Shown here one piece after another: positions 17,807 to 27,877 of a stretch of DNA of 28,268 nt. Numbering within the stretch: the first letter of the stretch is position 1; the number at the start of each line of letters is the position of its first letter. The position numbers and the translations under genes were made by a program. The DNA is from Cudoniella acicularis (Eukaryota; Ascomycota; Leotiomycetes; Helotiales; Helotiaceae). The stretch covers positions 1-28,268 of the forward strand of contig JAAMPI010000680.1 in the NCBI GenBank assembly GCA_013054445.1. The letters run 5' to 3'. The notes below the pieces were generated by a model. That model had not been told where the DNA came from. It did not search any database and worked only from the letters and a program-made list of their open reading frames with translations.

Positions 17807-20014
17807 CTAACCAGAACCATCGCAACCGTCTGTAGGCGCGCCAGACGAAGCAATAGCATCTTCAATACAGTGCTTCTGCCAAATTGTAGTCCTTCCCGAT
17901 GCGTGAAAGTCCCATGGCGAGCTCGCATCCGGCGTTAGATCTGTGAAGCCCCAATAAGTCACAGCCGAGCAACCACTAAGCTGCGTATGAAGACCATTGC
18001 CACTGCCTGGAGCGCCTCCGGCGTCGAGCTTTGAAGTATCCCAATCGACACCATAAATATCAAAATTGTCCCATAAAGCCGCGTATTGTGGGTGACAACT
18101 CTCTAGCGGAGTCGGTTGTGGAGTTGTGGATGTGGGGGTCTGGATAGTCGATGTCTGTGTTGTTAAAGTCGATGCAGGAGGTGCAGTACTGACTCCAACG
18201 CGGGTTGCGGTGCCGAATGCGCAAGTGTAGGTGGTAGATAGGTCGGGGCCAACAGTAGTGTTAATTGCGGCCAGCAAACCATCATTACAACTGCATATTA
18301 TTGTGGCGGGGAGGTTGAATCCACTGGTTGTAACAGCAGACGCACTAGATAAAGTACAAGAGGTGACAGGGGGAGAGAAAGTTGATATAGGCATGACAGA
18401 AGTCGAGGGCGTGACAGTACTCGATGAGTTCGTTGCAGAGATAGACGATGAAATATCGCTGCTCGATGATGTTCCTGTAGTTGTAGTGATGGGCAATGAA
18501 GTCTGGGTGCTCGAAGGTTGCGCAGAGGTTGAATTCAGAGTGATGGAAGTAGACGAATTTCCTACTCCAGCGCATGCTGTGGGGAATGGGAGTGTAAAGG
18601 TCGACAAACAAGCTATCGCAGCCTGGGCATAAGATGAGACGGGCGGTGCTAACGAAGTTACCTCTGCTGCAGTATCGTCACCTCGCAAATCTGCTAACTG
18701 AGTTACTGAAATAGCAGACGCCGATGAGCTAAGAGTAGTTGTAGTTGCAAAAGCAGAGACCGTGCATCCAGAAACAGTAGAAGTTCCAGTCTTGCAAACT
18801 TGAGTTGTGGTGGTGATTGTCCCACTTGTGATAGGCGAAGGAGAGCATGTGACGTATATATCTTCTGTAACAGAAGACTGCGTACATGACGAGCTGGAAC
18901 TGGACGAACTTGAAGAGCTAGACGTGGGTGATTCCGTAGAAGATTGTTTAGAGCTCTGTTGATCGTCTTCTTCATTCTCATCTAATTCAGTGGTAAGGCC
19001 CTGTAGATCTGATAGGCCGCTCTTCACTGCGTTGATAACATCGTCCGTGGCTGTACCGGTGATACCGGAAACTGTTCCTGAAATGCTAGATACCGTGCTG
19101 ACGACACAAGATAAGAGGGAGAAGAGGGAATGCGTGCACCCCTTGCTTGTGTCCTTATCAGAGTCACCTGAAAGATCAGAAAGTGCGTTCGTGATCAAAC
19201 TCTTAGTGTCTTGCAGTCCCTGAATGACGGGACCAATGTCTTCCCCAGGGTTATCGATCCAGCCTTGAATAAGTACAAATGCACTGCTGGAAAGTTGGGT
19301 CTGGATGGCAGATCGAGATGAGCTTGCCGCGGTGCCGGTAGGGCCGATGGTTATTGTGGGAGCTAATGTGATACTTGGGCTAGTCCCACTACTACCAATA
19401 ACAATAATTGTCGATGCATGGCCACTGATTGTCGCGGTAACAGTTTGCACAGATGGTGGGATATTGGTGACTGTGATATTGTTCGAAGTTGGGAATGAAG
19501 AAGATAAAGAATTTGAGGAGGTACTTGAAGGAGACGAGATGGAAGACGGGCTCGAAGCAGAGCTTGATATTAATGATGTTGACGTTAGAATAGAGGATGA
19601 AGTGGCAGAATTTGTCCCCGACAAAGAACTTGAGAGCGTGGGCGAAGAAGACGATATGGATGAACTTGGAGCAGAGCTCAAAGTCGACGAGTTAAACGTC
19701 TGGGTAGACGACAAAGTTATCGAACTGAGATTCGAAGTTGATGAGTTGGAAGTTGGAAAAGTTGTGGGGCTTGAGCTTAGGATGGTCGACAACGAAGTGA
19801 TAGAACCGGGGTTTGAAGCCGATGAGTTAAACATCAGGGTAGACGACAAAGTTATCGAGCTGGGATTCGAAGTGGATGTGTTGGATGTTGGAAAAGTTGT
19901 GAGAGTTGAGTTTAGGATGGAAGACAATGATGTAGAGTTGCCTGTCCGGGAACCTAGTACAAACGAATGTATGTATGAGATGAGAACGAGGAGTAGTAAC
20001 GTGAGTCTGTACAT
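17807..20014 (-). CDS. Secreted Ser/Thr-rich wall or adhesin-like protein with four-cysteine C-terminal module
   Basis: 735 residues from ATG 20014, chosen because the next residues form a clean signal peptide (MYRLTLLLLVLISYIHSFVL, cleavage about 20-22); the frame is open upstream but without an ATG. Residues about 35-125 are Asn/Ser/Thr-rich and contain two copies of a 45-residue unit (FPTSN at 41 and 86, SSITLSST at 52 and 97). A helical-looking segment (DIGPVIQGLQDTKSLITNAL onward) with two cysteines is followed by an acidic DENEEDDQQ patch, a poly-Ser run and Cys-containing Thr-rich segments. The last 99 residues are a distinct compact domain with W, Y and four Cys (640, 682, 716, 731), including LWDNFDIYGVDW, SGCSAVTYWGFTDL and FHASGRTTIWQKHC. 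No GPI signal is visible. Heavy O-mannosylation and a wall or surface location are expected; function unknown. Confidence 0.75.
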   Translation of the reverse strand: MYRLTLLLLVLISYIHSFVLGSRTGNSTSLSSILNSTLTTFPTSNTSTSNPSSITLSSTLMFNSSASNPGSITSLSTILSSSPTTFPTSNSSTSNLSSITLSSTQTFNSSTLSSAPSSSISSSSPTLSSSLSGTNSATSSSILTSTSLISSSASSPSSISSPSSTSSNSLSSSFPTSNNITVTNIPPSVQTVTATISGHASTIIVIGSSGTSPSITLAPTITIGPTGTAASSSRSAIQTQLSSSAFVLIQGWIDNPGEDIGPVIQGLQDTKSLITNALSDLSGDSDKDTSKGCTHSLFSLLSCVVSTVSSISGTVSGITGTATDDVINAVKSGLSDLQGLTTELDENEEDDQQSSKQSSTESPTSSSSSSSSSSSSCTQSSVTEDIYVTCSPSPITSGTITTTTQVCKTGTSTVSGCTVSAFATTTTLSSSASAISVTQLADLRGDDTAAEVTSLAPPVSSYAQAAIACLSTFTLPFPTACAGVGNSSTSITLNSTSAQPSSTQTSLPITTTTGTSSSSDISSSISATNSSSTVTPSTSVMPISTFSPPVTSCTLSSASAVTTSGFNLPATIICSCNDGLLAAINTTVGPDLSTTYTCAFGTATRVGVSTAPPASTLTTQTSTIQTPTSTTPQPTPLESCHPQYAALWDNFDIYGVDWDTSKLDAGGAPGSGNGLHTQLSGCSAVTYWGFTDLTPDASSPWDFHASGRTTIWQKHCIEDAIASSGAPTDGCDGSG
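19677..19945 (-). repeat. Two tandem 135-bp coding repeats
   Basis: A 135-bp unit occurs twice head to tail, for example ACGACAAAGTTATCGA (plus strand) recurs 135 bp later, near 19709 and 19844. It encodes the duplicated 45-residue Ser/Thr unit at the N-terminus of the secreted protein. The copies are diverged but in phase, consistent with a unit whose number may vary among strains. Confidence 0.75.
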
Positions 20015-20736
20015 GGTGTAGATCTTTAGCTGACTGGGCCTGTGGAAAGGAAGATAGCAAGAAGAGGTAGCGCCAACAATTCTTTCGAAATAGAAGGCTA
20101 CCTGAGTTATATCGCGCTCTGTTGGGCAGTCGCTTGTCTCCTCCACACAGCCTTATAGCCCTACCTTATGATGCATTATTCTCCTTCCTTCGCTCTATCT
20201 ACCTTTGTGAACCATGATCCTCCATCCTGCACCACGATTTTGACTTCACCACTATGAATGGAGACCCACCAGTTTGATGAAAGATTAAAGGAGGAAGCGT
20301 ACTCGGTACTGCGGCCTAGGAAGTTTACAGGGGTTGTTAATTTAAGTTTAGCGTAGGATCGCGATTTCAGGCTCTTTTTCGGTAACAACTCAATCGACAG
20401 CCCCCCTTTTCTCACTGGACTCGCTTGTCTTCGGTTCTGGGAGGCCTCCCCGCATAACACTCTCGGGTCACCTGAAACCTATAAGGCTGGCTTCGCCCCA
20501 TCCTGAGGATTTTTAATCGTCATCAAAATAAAGCCCCCCTTCGCTCCTTCAAGAAATTCCGCAGCGCATAGTTTTAATATTTTTCCTCAGTATCAATGTC
20601 AGAAGCACCATTGTATATTGAACCGCTCGTGGCCATGTGTGCAGCGTCTAGACTCGTTCCCCATCAACGGTACCCTTCTTTATCCCTCTTTATTTTTGGT
20701 TGACTTCACAAGAATCTTCCATCGATCGTGTTCAAT
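20015..20736. other. Divergent intergenic region between two secreted-protein genes
   Basis: Shared upstream region of the Ser/Thr-rich protein and the metalloprotease. A 94-codon minus-strand frame with no ATG runs 20460-20176 and has unusually protein-like composition; see findings. No other feature was recognised. Confidence 0.4.
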
Positions 20737-21727
20737 ATGCTCTCCAGACTCTCTTTACAATTCGTGTTTATAGCTGGTATCCTCTTTCCCGCACACGCCC
20801 AGATACAATGGGACAACGTGTACAACACCTGCGGACCCCCATCAAATACGAACACTGGCGGTGCAGCAATACTTGCAGAAGTTGTCGCAATGGCCAAATC
20901 TGCTGGAAATTTCATGGACAGTGTCGATTCGAAGTCAGCTAGCCCTTGGGACTATTATCGAGTTATAACAGCCTTTGATGCATTCTTCGATGCGCAACAA
21001 ACAGACGCCCAAACCCGATGGAACACTGTGAGGGCAAATTTGAAAACCATGGAGAACGTTGCCACGCCCCCTATGCCTATCTGGGTGTCTTGCGACGATA
21101 CAACAGTTTTTGGCTATGACACAGTGGGAATGGTCTCCCGGCAATACTTCAAGGACCCCGCCACGCAGGCCAAAACTTATATCGATCCTCCCATCCGCCT
21201 GTGCGCGGAGGGCGTGGTGGTCAATGGCGAGACGAAATACCTGAGTGCTTACCGGTCACCTCTCCAAGACTATAACCTTTTGGTCATTTGTCCGAAGGAA
21301 ACCAGCGAAAATATACTTCTCAGTCAGTTGTCGTACAAAGAAGGTGACGCATTATACTCCCAAACCACGCTTTCTACAACATTTTTCCACGAGATGGCTC
21401 ACGTCATGATCCGTGACAGTAAGTTTGGAGCTGATTTTTGAGTTCCACCATCGAATCATTGCTAACCATGTAACAGTGAAAGCCGACACGTCTGGTGGTA
21501 TTGCTGCAGACGGCGAACGGTATGGATGGGGTGGCACACAGGAAGTTCGATCCACATACTCCGTCCAAAACCCTGACAGCCTAACGTTTTATGCAATGGC
21601 CCTATCTATGGAAGAATATCTTTGGAATTCGGGAAGTGCCGTTAGTCTCCAAAGCCAGTATACACTGCTACAGCAAAACGACCCGCGCCCCATCCAGAAT
21701 CTGAACCTCCCGCAACCTACATCGTAG
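20737..21727 (+). CDS. Secreted zinc metalloprotease, HExxH (aspzincin/M35-like)
   Basis: Exons 20737-21418 and 21477-21727 give 310 residues. The 58-nt intron has GTAAGT, CTAAC and CAG signals and joins as RDMKADTSGG. The N-terminus is a signal peptide (MLSRLSLQFVFIAGILFPAHAQ, cleavage near 22). The zinc motif HEMAH is at 218-222 (H218, E219, H222); D261 in NPDSLTFYAMALSM is a good candidate for the third zinc ligand, as in aspzincins, where an Asp follows HExxH. Cysteines at 32, 119, 155 and 185 may form two disulfides. Related fungal proteins are often called 'lysine-specific metallo-endopeptidase' or deuterolysin-like and act outside the cell on proteins. No pro-peptide cleavage site can be assigned. 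It is divergent from the Ser/Thr-rich secreted protein. Confidence 0.8.
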
Positions 21728-22236
21728 GTTTGGGGCGTTCGTAGGGTTTTGAACAATCGCGGGTTGGCCTTTGTGCGGTCGCAACCATTTTATTCTTCTT
21801 TATCAGCTTCTAAGATGTCTATATTTGTTCTAGTGTTGTATATAACATTGTCGTGTAGCTAAAGCTTATCCCCCCAATTCCATTGTTCGAAGGCAAGACT
21901 GTTAGATAAAAATGCCTATATAGAAATGAACAAATAAACCTTTACTAAAACCAGTTTTCTAGTGGCATGGAATTCTATCTTTAGAGGAGACTCCTCGTAT
22001 ACATATAGCTTTAGATATTCACCCTTAATCGTTCAGCCTAAGGCGATCAACGTGGGAGGCCTAGGATAACTATAAATAGATTTTTATCTCGTCCTTATTC
22101 AATATAACGGCATGACACGTCAGCTTACATAAGTAAAACCTGCAACCTATATTTTCCGCCTTTTTGCCTTTTCGTGTCTACTTACTGCAACAACTGTCAA
22201 GGAGCTCCGCAATTATAAACCAAGTGAAACCGCGCA
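21728..22236. other. AT-rich intergenic stretch
   Basis: No supported frame; holds the 3' region of the metalloprotease and the promoter of the next gene. About 21900-22090 is TA-rich with degraded-looking sequence. Confidence 0.4.
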
Positions 22237-23208
22237 ATGTCTATCTTTTTTCCTCGGTTTGGCACAAGATCGGGGCATCCGATACAGGCGCCAGATCCAC
22301 CAAACTGCACCCTCGTAGAATTCAACACCCTCGAATTTGCGAACCCAGTGGACCTAGAAAACGAAGCAGCGCCAGTCGGTCAGCTTTGGGGAAAGATGAT
22401 CGAAACATATTTTTCCCAAGGAGGCGTAAAGACTCTCTGGTGGGGTCAAAGGCTGGAATCAACTCAAGTGATCAAGCTAATCGTTGGTGAGTGGCTGCCG
22501 TGCGGCTTGACCCTATCGCTAGGCCCTGACAACTCTTCTCTAGGTTGGAAGTCTTCCGACCACCGCAAAGACTTTCTTTCCTCCCCAGAGTTTAGCGACC
22601 TCTCCCAGCAGTGGCAATCATGCCCCATACCTTTCCAGTCCAGCGCCCCATCGCTCTTCGCCCTACCGTCTTATCAGTCCTACCTCAACAACGTCTTCTC
22701 TCTTCCCCCCACTCGCAGTGACTTCCCAGATCATAACTGCATTTCCGTATTCCTCACTTTCCATTTCTCTCCAACCGTGGATCTCTCGGCGCTTGCTTCC
22801 TTCGACACTCAGACGCCCCCACGCTCCAATCAGCAACTCTGGGAACATTCCTGGGCTATATTTCGTGAGAGAGCGTTGAAGAGTGATGGAGGGTTTATCT
22901 CGAGCGGCGCAGCTGAAGGATGGTCTGAAGACGCCGACCGTGATGGGTTGCGCCCAGCGCAAGGAAAGTCATTCATCGGATTATTCAGATTTAAGGATTT
23001 GGAGACGGCGCAGAAATTCTTTGGCCAGGAAGCAGAAGATGACACCCCAGAAAGGAACTGGGGTATAGGTGGACTAGTTGAACTGCGAAAGATTGCAGGT
23101 GGAGAATTGGCGGTAAAGGTCGAGTTTGTGAGGATGGTATACAGGAAGACTTCTGATCCGGACCTTAAGAGCTCGTCGTTACCCGATTTTTCTTTTCATT
23201 TGAAATAG
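22237..23208 (+). CDS. Hypothetical cytosolic protein, possible dimeric alpha/beta-barrel (ABM/EthD-like)
   Basis: ATG 22237. A 57-nt intron at 22487-22543 (GTGAGT donor, CTGAC branch, CTAG acceptor) is a multiple of three without a stop, so the unspliced frame is also open. Splicing gives 304 residues and joins as KLIVGWKSSDHRKDFLSSPEF. That stretch, a W followed by S..H..F..SPEF, resembles the ferredoxin-like dimeric alpha/beta-barrel proteins of fungi (antibiotic biosynthesis monooxygenase or EthD type), often found twice per chain; a second unit may lie around FIGLFRFKDLETAQKFF. No signal peptide or membrane segment. Some relatives are small monooxygenases or stress proteins, but no catalytic residue can be named here. 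Confidence 0.6.
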   Translation: MSIFFPRFGTRSGHPIQAPDPPNCTLVEFNTLEFANPVDLENEAAPVGQLWGKMIETYFSQGGVKTLWWGQRLESTQVIKLIVGEWLPCGLTLSLGPDNSSLGWKSSDHRKDFLSSPEFSDLSQQWQSCPIPFQSSAPSLFALPSYQSYLNNVFSLPPTRSDFPDHNCISVFLTFHFSPTVDLSALASFDTQTPPRSNQQLWEHSWAIFRERALKSDGGFISSGAAEGWSEDADRDGLRPAQGKSFIGLFRFKDLETAQKFFGQEAEDDTPERNWGIGGLVELRKIAGGELAVKVEFVRMVYRKTSDPDLKSSSLPDFSFHLK

Positions 23209-23472
23209 AAAAACCCTACTATTTTAAATATCGATGAAATTCTTACGCATAAATCATTGCGGAGTGTAAATCCTGAAAAAAACGGTTGATTAAGCTGCTT
23301 AATCTACTTATTTCTTTTAGAGATAAGCAAGTTATAGTTGATTTAAGGGCTGTTTATTAGAAAAAAGAAGTGCGCTAATCTAGTCGCTAACGGTTATTAT
23401 AAAGATATCTTGCCCAGAAGCCACAGATCCGATCTTATATAAGGGTGATAACTCTCTCTTCTGCCCAAGCTT
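23209..23472. other. Convergent intergenic region
   Basis: AT-rich sequence between the 3' ends of the ABM-like gene and the HET pseudogene. No frame or repeat was recognised. Confidence 0.4.
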
Positions 23473-25920
23473 TTATTCAATCTTTGTCAAAATTTCTTTG
23501 GGAGCATAGGCAATCCCAATACGCTCGAAATGTTTAAGAGCGGAACTAACACAGTGGAGACATAAGAAAAGAGAAAAGGGCGCCCCCTTGTGAGTTGGGT
23601 TGAAGTCGATTCCCGTCATCAAGAAAAATGTCTCTCCAGGGGGCACGAATCCATCACCGGCATTCCATGGTAAATAATCTGGGATAAGCGTTGGGGAGAG
23701 GCCTTGAAGTTTAACGTCTCTCTAGAATAGATCTCCATTAGATTAATGGTCGATTGAACCAGTTGCAATAAATCCGGAGATAGTAAGGTGACCGGATTGA
23801 AGCTTGCCAAAATTGTCCGGCCCAGTAGGGGTGATGTTGTGTCCTAAGATTTTAACTGTGTATTGACCAGAACGATATAGATAAGCGGGTTTTCAAAAGC
23901 AACCACATTTCCAACTGACGCCCAAGACCACGAGGGAGCTGATCTAAGCTGAGGCCTAGAAAGAAGTCGAGGCCAGCCTGTGACGTGCCATAATAAATCA
24001 AGCTCAATATTTATTTCCCAGAGCCCTGCAAGGTATTCTCCGAGTTCCAGGCCAGATGCAGAATTCAGTTGTTTAGCGATCCTGAAATAGCTAGTAGTTT
24101 GTCATTTATAAATGAAAAATTGAGACGGGAATATTCAGACACTATTTCATGCCATCTTTCTAGATTGTCTGAGCCATTCTTCAAGATCATGTGATTGTAG
24201 AAGACCTTGGGTGTAGCCTGATTGTCTTGACAAGACTTGTATATCCCGCATCCATACCAGAGAGCTTCACGGAATTCAAATATAGGTTCGTAATGTGCGA
24301 AGTGGACCACTCTAGGAGGTAATAGGCGTTCTTGGTAGACCCATCCTCGAGAAGGCAAAGGGAACGACTCAATTTCCCACTAGTAACTAGGAAAAGGATA
24401 TTACAGACTTAAGCGGATAAATGTTGACTTGCTAAGTTCTTTTGCCCTGTGAAAGTTGTCAAGGAAGCTATATATTCCCTGATCGATGTGTCCGGATATC
24501 GTGGCGGTAATAGTGAGCCATGAGTTTTGGTAAATATAGGACATTGCAGCCGCCTCGCGCTACCAGTCGTCGTCATCATCCTGTATAATACAGAGACTAT
24601 CGATCCACAAAAAGTCTATCCCAAGTCTGCGGGCGATAAGGAAAACATCTTAGAAGGTCTTGGGTATGAATTGCCATTATATTCCTTTCTCAAATGATGA
24701 CTTGTTTGACTTAGTGAGGCGTGGGGTTGAGTAGAACCTGGCGGACCCCAATAGTGGCTAAGGCAAATGCATTTCCCCATATTGCCTGTCCTATCAATTA
24801 ATCGAATGTTTGGCTCTTCTAGCCCAGGCTTGATATAAAGCACCCTATCGGGAAGAGCGGTGTTTGATCCAGGGCTATATCTGGGATGATTATCGGTACA
24901 AGTTTGGCACCACGCCAAGAGTTGATCAAAGGTGGCTAAGCTGTTCGTCTCGTTAGGAAGATTCAGGAGAGCTTTCTCTAGAGGGTGCACTAGGCTAGAA
25001 TGTTAGAATAGCTTATGAAATAATCCTTCTAATGAACACATTTTCACCTTGCTCTTGTTTTTCACCAACAGAGAATATATTGAAGCTCCGTTCATGGTAA
25101 CGCGTTCTTTGTTCTTCTTCTTCCACGAACCGCCATCGTAGCTCACCCTTATGCCAAAAAAGCACACCATCATTAACTCTATACCGACAGAGATTTAAGA
25201 ACGGAATAAGGTATTGCAGAAGCTTCCAACGGGTTTCACAACCTCGTTTTGCTAACGCCTGAAGCGCCAATAAACGGAACCTATTTTGATCATATTCGCT
25301 GTCCAAGTATGCTCCTAGATCTTGAGTCGATATGTGTTCCTCAGAACTCAATATGTCTCCCTCTGGACTCGGCAAGTCTTCATATAGACCAAGTCTGTTA
25401 TCGCCTAGTGTGTCTTCGTTGAAACTCGGTATACCTACTTCTGGACTAGATGTGCGTTCGCCTAGACTCGGTATATCTTCACGGAGACTCGAAGCCTCTT
25501 CGTCCGAGACATTCGAGGCATTCGAGTCATCAGAGTAATTGCCTATGCTACGTTAGAATAAACGAGGTCAAAAAATCAAGTTTACTTGGGTAAATGTGAA
25601 GACATCTTACTTTCTCTCAAAAACGGGACTGTAGCCTGTGAGTTACTAATGCACCGGCCACAACCATCATTTACAGAGCAATTCTCGCACTCCCGATTCC
25701 CCAAATCCCGGAGATCACCGTTGGTGAGCTCCAGTTGGCTGTTAATCCAGTCATCTTGTTGCTCAATATACCGCAACCAAATGTCTGACAAGCTCAAGGA
25801 CCCGATCTCCCAATTGGAATTGTTCGCGTCTTCGATGAATGGATTTGTGGAAGGTAATTTGAAGAGACAAAAGCCACATGTTCGTTGTTTAGGGGGAGTT
25901 GGAGGGCGTGCTTCTGACAT
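23473..25920 (-). pseudogene. HET-domain (heterokaryon incompatibility) gene, multiply disrupted
   Basis: ATG 25920 starts a Cys-containing N-terminus (CGFC, CENCSVNDGCGRC). Introns at 25543-25610 and 24990-25047 close cleanly and lead to a linker, then the HET core: CLSHYWGPPGSTQP, PKTF-stop-D, RRLGIDFLWIDSLCIIQDDDDDW, AAAMSYIYQNSWLTI, SRGWVYQERLLPPRVVHF, and near the end LGEYLAGLWE and SAPSWSWASV. These are the diagnostic HET blocks in correct order. Breaks: stops at 24677-24679, 24650-24652 (PKTFQD in the family) and 24560-24562 (after DDW), two more near 23740 and 23720, plus single-base frame losses near 24725, 24086 and 23885. Several stops fit CAA/CAG to TAA/TAG transitions. HET proteins trigger self/non-self cell death after fusion of unlike mycelia; this allele cannot make the full protein. 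The end is placed at the last in-frame TAA (23473-23475). Confidence 0.82.
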
Positions 25921-26518
25921 CTTGATCCCAGTTCAAATTTGTAGTTGCTTGTGCTCTCCGGGAATATTTGGCGAAAAACAAATCGATTTTTTGATGGTGG
26001 TTGATAGAAACAGGACAGCGAGGACACGGGTTGTAAATGCCTAGCTGATAGGAGAGGAAGCAGCAAGGGTTATGGCCGTAAGACTGGGTACAATGTGGAA
26101 ACAAAGAAGAAGCAGAGCCTTGGCAGCAAAAATTGCTTCAGAAGCACAAAGAGTAATGCATCCAGAACATGAAGTAAAAGGAGAAGAATTAGACCCCTGG
26201 TCGTTGGCGTTACGAATAGTTTTATATAGCTCATCTATTACTATAATTAGGCAAGGTTGAATTATAAACCACGTGCACCAGATGTAGTACTGCAGTACTG
26301 CAATAAATTAGTGTGACATAAATAGCTCATAGTAACCCTCCCTCTTAAGGTAAATTGGCGAACCCCCCTCGCAGGCATGCTAGGCTCCTTCCCTTAGCAG
26401 TGCCTTAGTGAGGCAATTTTGCAATGCCGCTGCCGCATTCGATTGGGTTCTTCACCGTTCTCGTATCATGACCCCCTTCCAAAGAAATCCGAAATCATTT
26501 GAGACATTCTGCACTTCT
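25921..26518. other. Intergenic region with overlapping short frames
   Basis: Upstream of the HET pseudogene. A plus-strand 62-codon frame (ATG 26072 to TGA 26260, Arg/Lys-rich) lies over a minus-strand Cys/His-rich open frame without ATG (about 26140-25889, with PHCTQSYGHNPCC and YNPCPRCPV). Neither has family support that I trust. A 14-bp palindrome sits at 26286-26299. Confidence 0.35.
26286..26299 (+). repeat. Perfect 14-bp palindrome AGTACTGCAGTACT
   Basis: The sequence equals its own reverse complement. It lies in the intergenic region downstream of the O-methyltransferase. It could be a binding site for a dimeric protein or chance. Confidence 0.6.
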
Positions 26519-27877
26519 TCACTTCTTTAAAACAGCCTCTAACAACCTCCTCCCCTCCCCATCCGCAGCATCCTCCGGTTCCCACGCCTTAACCAATTCT
26601 AACCCAGCCTCGTCCAATAATGTTCTAAACTGATTTTCCGTACGTTCTTGTGCCGAAAAGCCCCCCATCATCATGAAATCTGTTGAAGCTGAGAAAAGCG
26701 ACACATTCGTCTCTGGAAGAACATTCTCGTTAATCAGCAAGAAAGAGTCTGAAGTCATAGCCTCTTTTACATTTCCTAAGATCTGAAGAGCCTGCTTGTC
26801 GGGCCAGTCATGAAGAACATTTGCGAGGTAGTAAGCTTTTGCCCCTTTAACGGGTTGTGGGGTGAAGAAATCGTATTTCATGGCTTCGATTCCGGTTGGG
26901 AGGTCTGAGATGCTTTCAATGACGACGGAAATATCTTGCACAATAAGTTTTCCTGAGAGTGAAGGTTTCTTTTCCTTGAGTCTGATGAGGTCATGTCCAA
27001 CTCCTCCACCGATGTCGACAAGTAAGGTATCAGAGTCCGATTTGACGCTCAACTTAGAGGAAACAGGGAAATAGTCGAACCAGGATTGATCGCGGGCTGA
27101 GCGTGATATTCCCATGATGACGTTGAATGCATGCTGAAGTTTTGGTTGGGTAGCTATCCATTCAAAACAATGCAGTTTTGTTTGGCGGGCATATTGGAAT
27201 GGGCCATCGTAGGCATCTCCTGGGTTTTTGTAGCCGTTCTGGGCAAAGTATGCTGGAAGAGCGGAAATGATTTCCATTTGTGACGTCCTGAAATGTTTTC
27301 GTTAGATTTATTTCAGTAAATGAGCTAGGAAGATTTTTTACATGTGAATTATCCCCTGTGCTAATGGGGATGCTGTGACATAGATGCCTGACAAAGGTGT
27401 TGTTTTGAATTTACCTGGTCCGACTTCTTGAAAGAGACTTATTGCCGTCATGTATCGCATGATTCGATCTGCATCGTTAGTTCGAATCGCTTTCGAATCG
27501 GATACATATACATACTAATAAGCAGAGGATCTGCCCCCGTCTCTGAAGCGAGCTTTTCAGTGGTAAAATAACCATCAGGTCTAGAGATGGCTGCTGCGAC
27601 ATCGAAAATCTTCATGTCAATCGCCAACCTAAGCACCACTGGTTCGAGAGGCTTTAAAACAAAAATCCATTAGCGCGCTTTCGAAAGAATTTAGAGACAG
27701 GATTAAATGCAAGTGACTTGCAGAAAGCAACAGCCGCATCGTTTTCTCACGTGGACCTTCCAATTTCGAGCGTAATTTGTCGCAGGCAAGTAGAAGGCTC
27801 GCCCGCTCTTCATCCGTAACACCAGCCCCACCATCGGCCACCCCATTAATGGAATTAATGAGTTCCGAAACGCTCAT
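26519..27877 (-). CDS. SAM-dependent O-methyltransferase (fungal secondary-metabolite type, plant COMT-like)
   Basis: Four exons, 27722-27877, 27516-27651, 27342-27468 and 26519-27287, give 395 residues with the phase closing exactly. Introns 2 and 3 have ordinary signals; intron 1 (27652-27721) starts GCAAGT, a GC-AG intron, and joins LLLS to PLEPVVLRLAIDMKIFD. Residues about 1-140 form the dimerisation/winged-helix part (RIMRYMTAISLFQEV). The SAM site is LLVDIGGGVG with D231 and glycines 232-237. The catalytic base is His299 in LANVLHDWPD, and LINENVLPE follows. This is the usual length and order for fungal O-methyltransferases that methylate phenolic or polyketide hydroxyls. No polyketide or peptide synthase is visible in the window, but it could be at the edge of such a cluster lying to the right. 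Confidence 0.9.

Noticed and set aside
19305..20021. Long plus-strand acidic, Val/Glu/Asp-rich open frame of about 238 codons
   Set aside because: It lies antisense to the Ser/Thr-rich repeat region; antisense of Ser/Thr/Asn-rich codons yields long acidic frames by codon bias. It has no ATG-linked family motif, while the opposite strand has a signal peptide and a domain.
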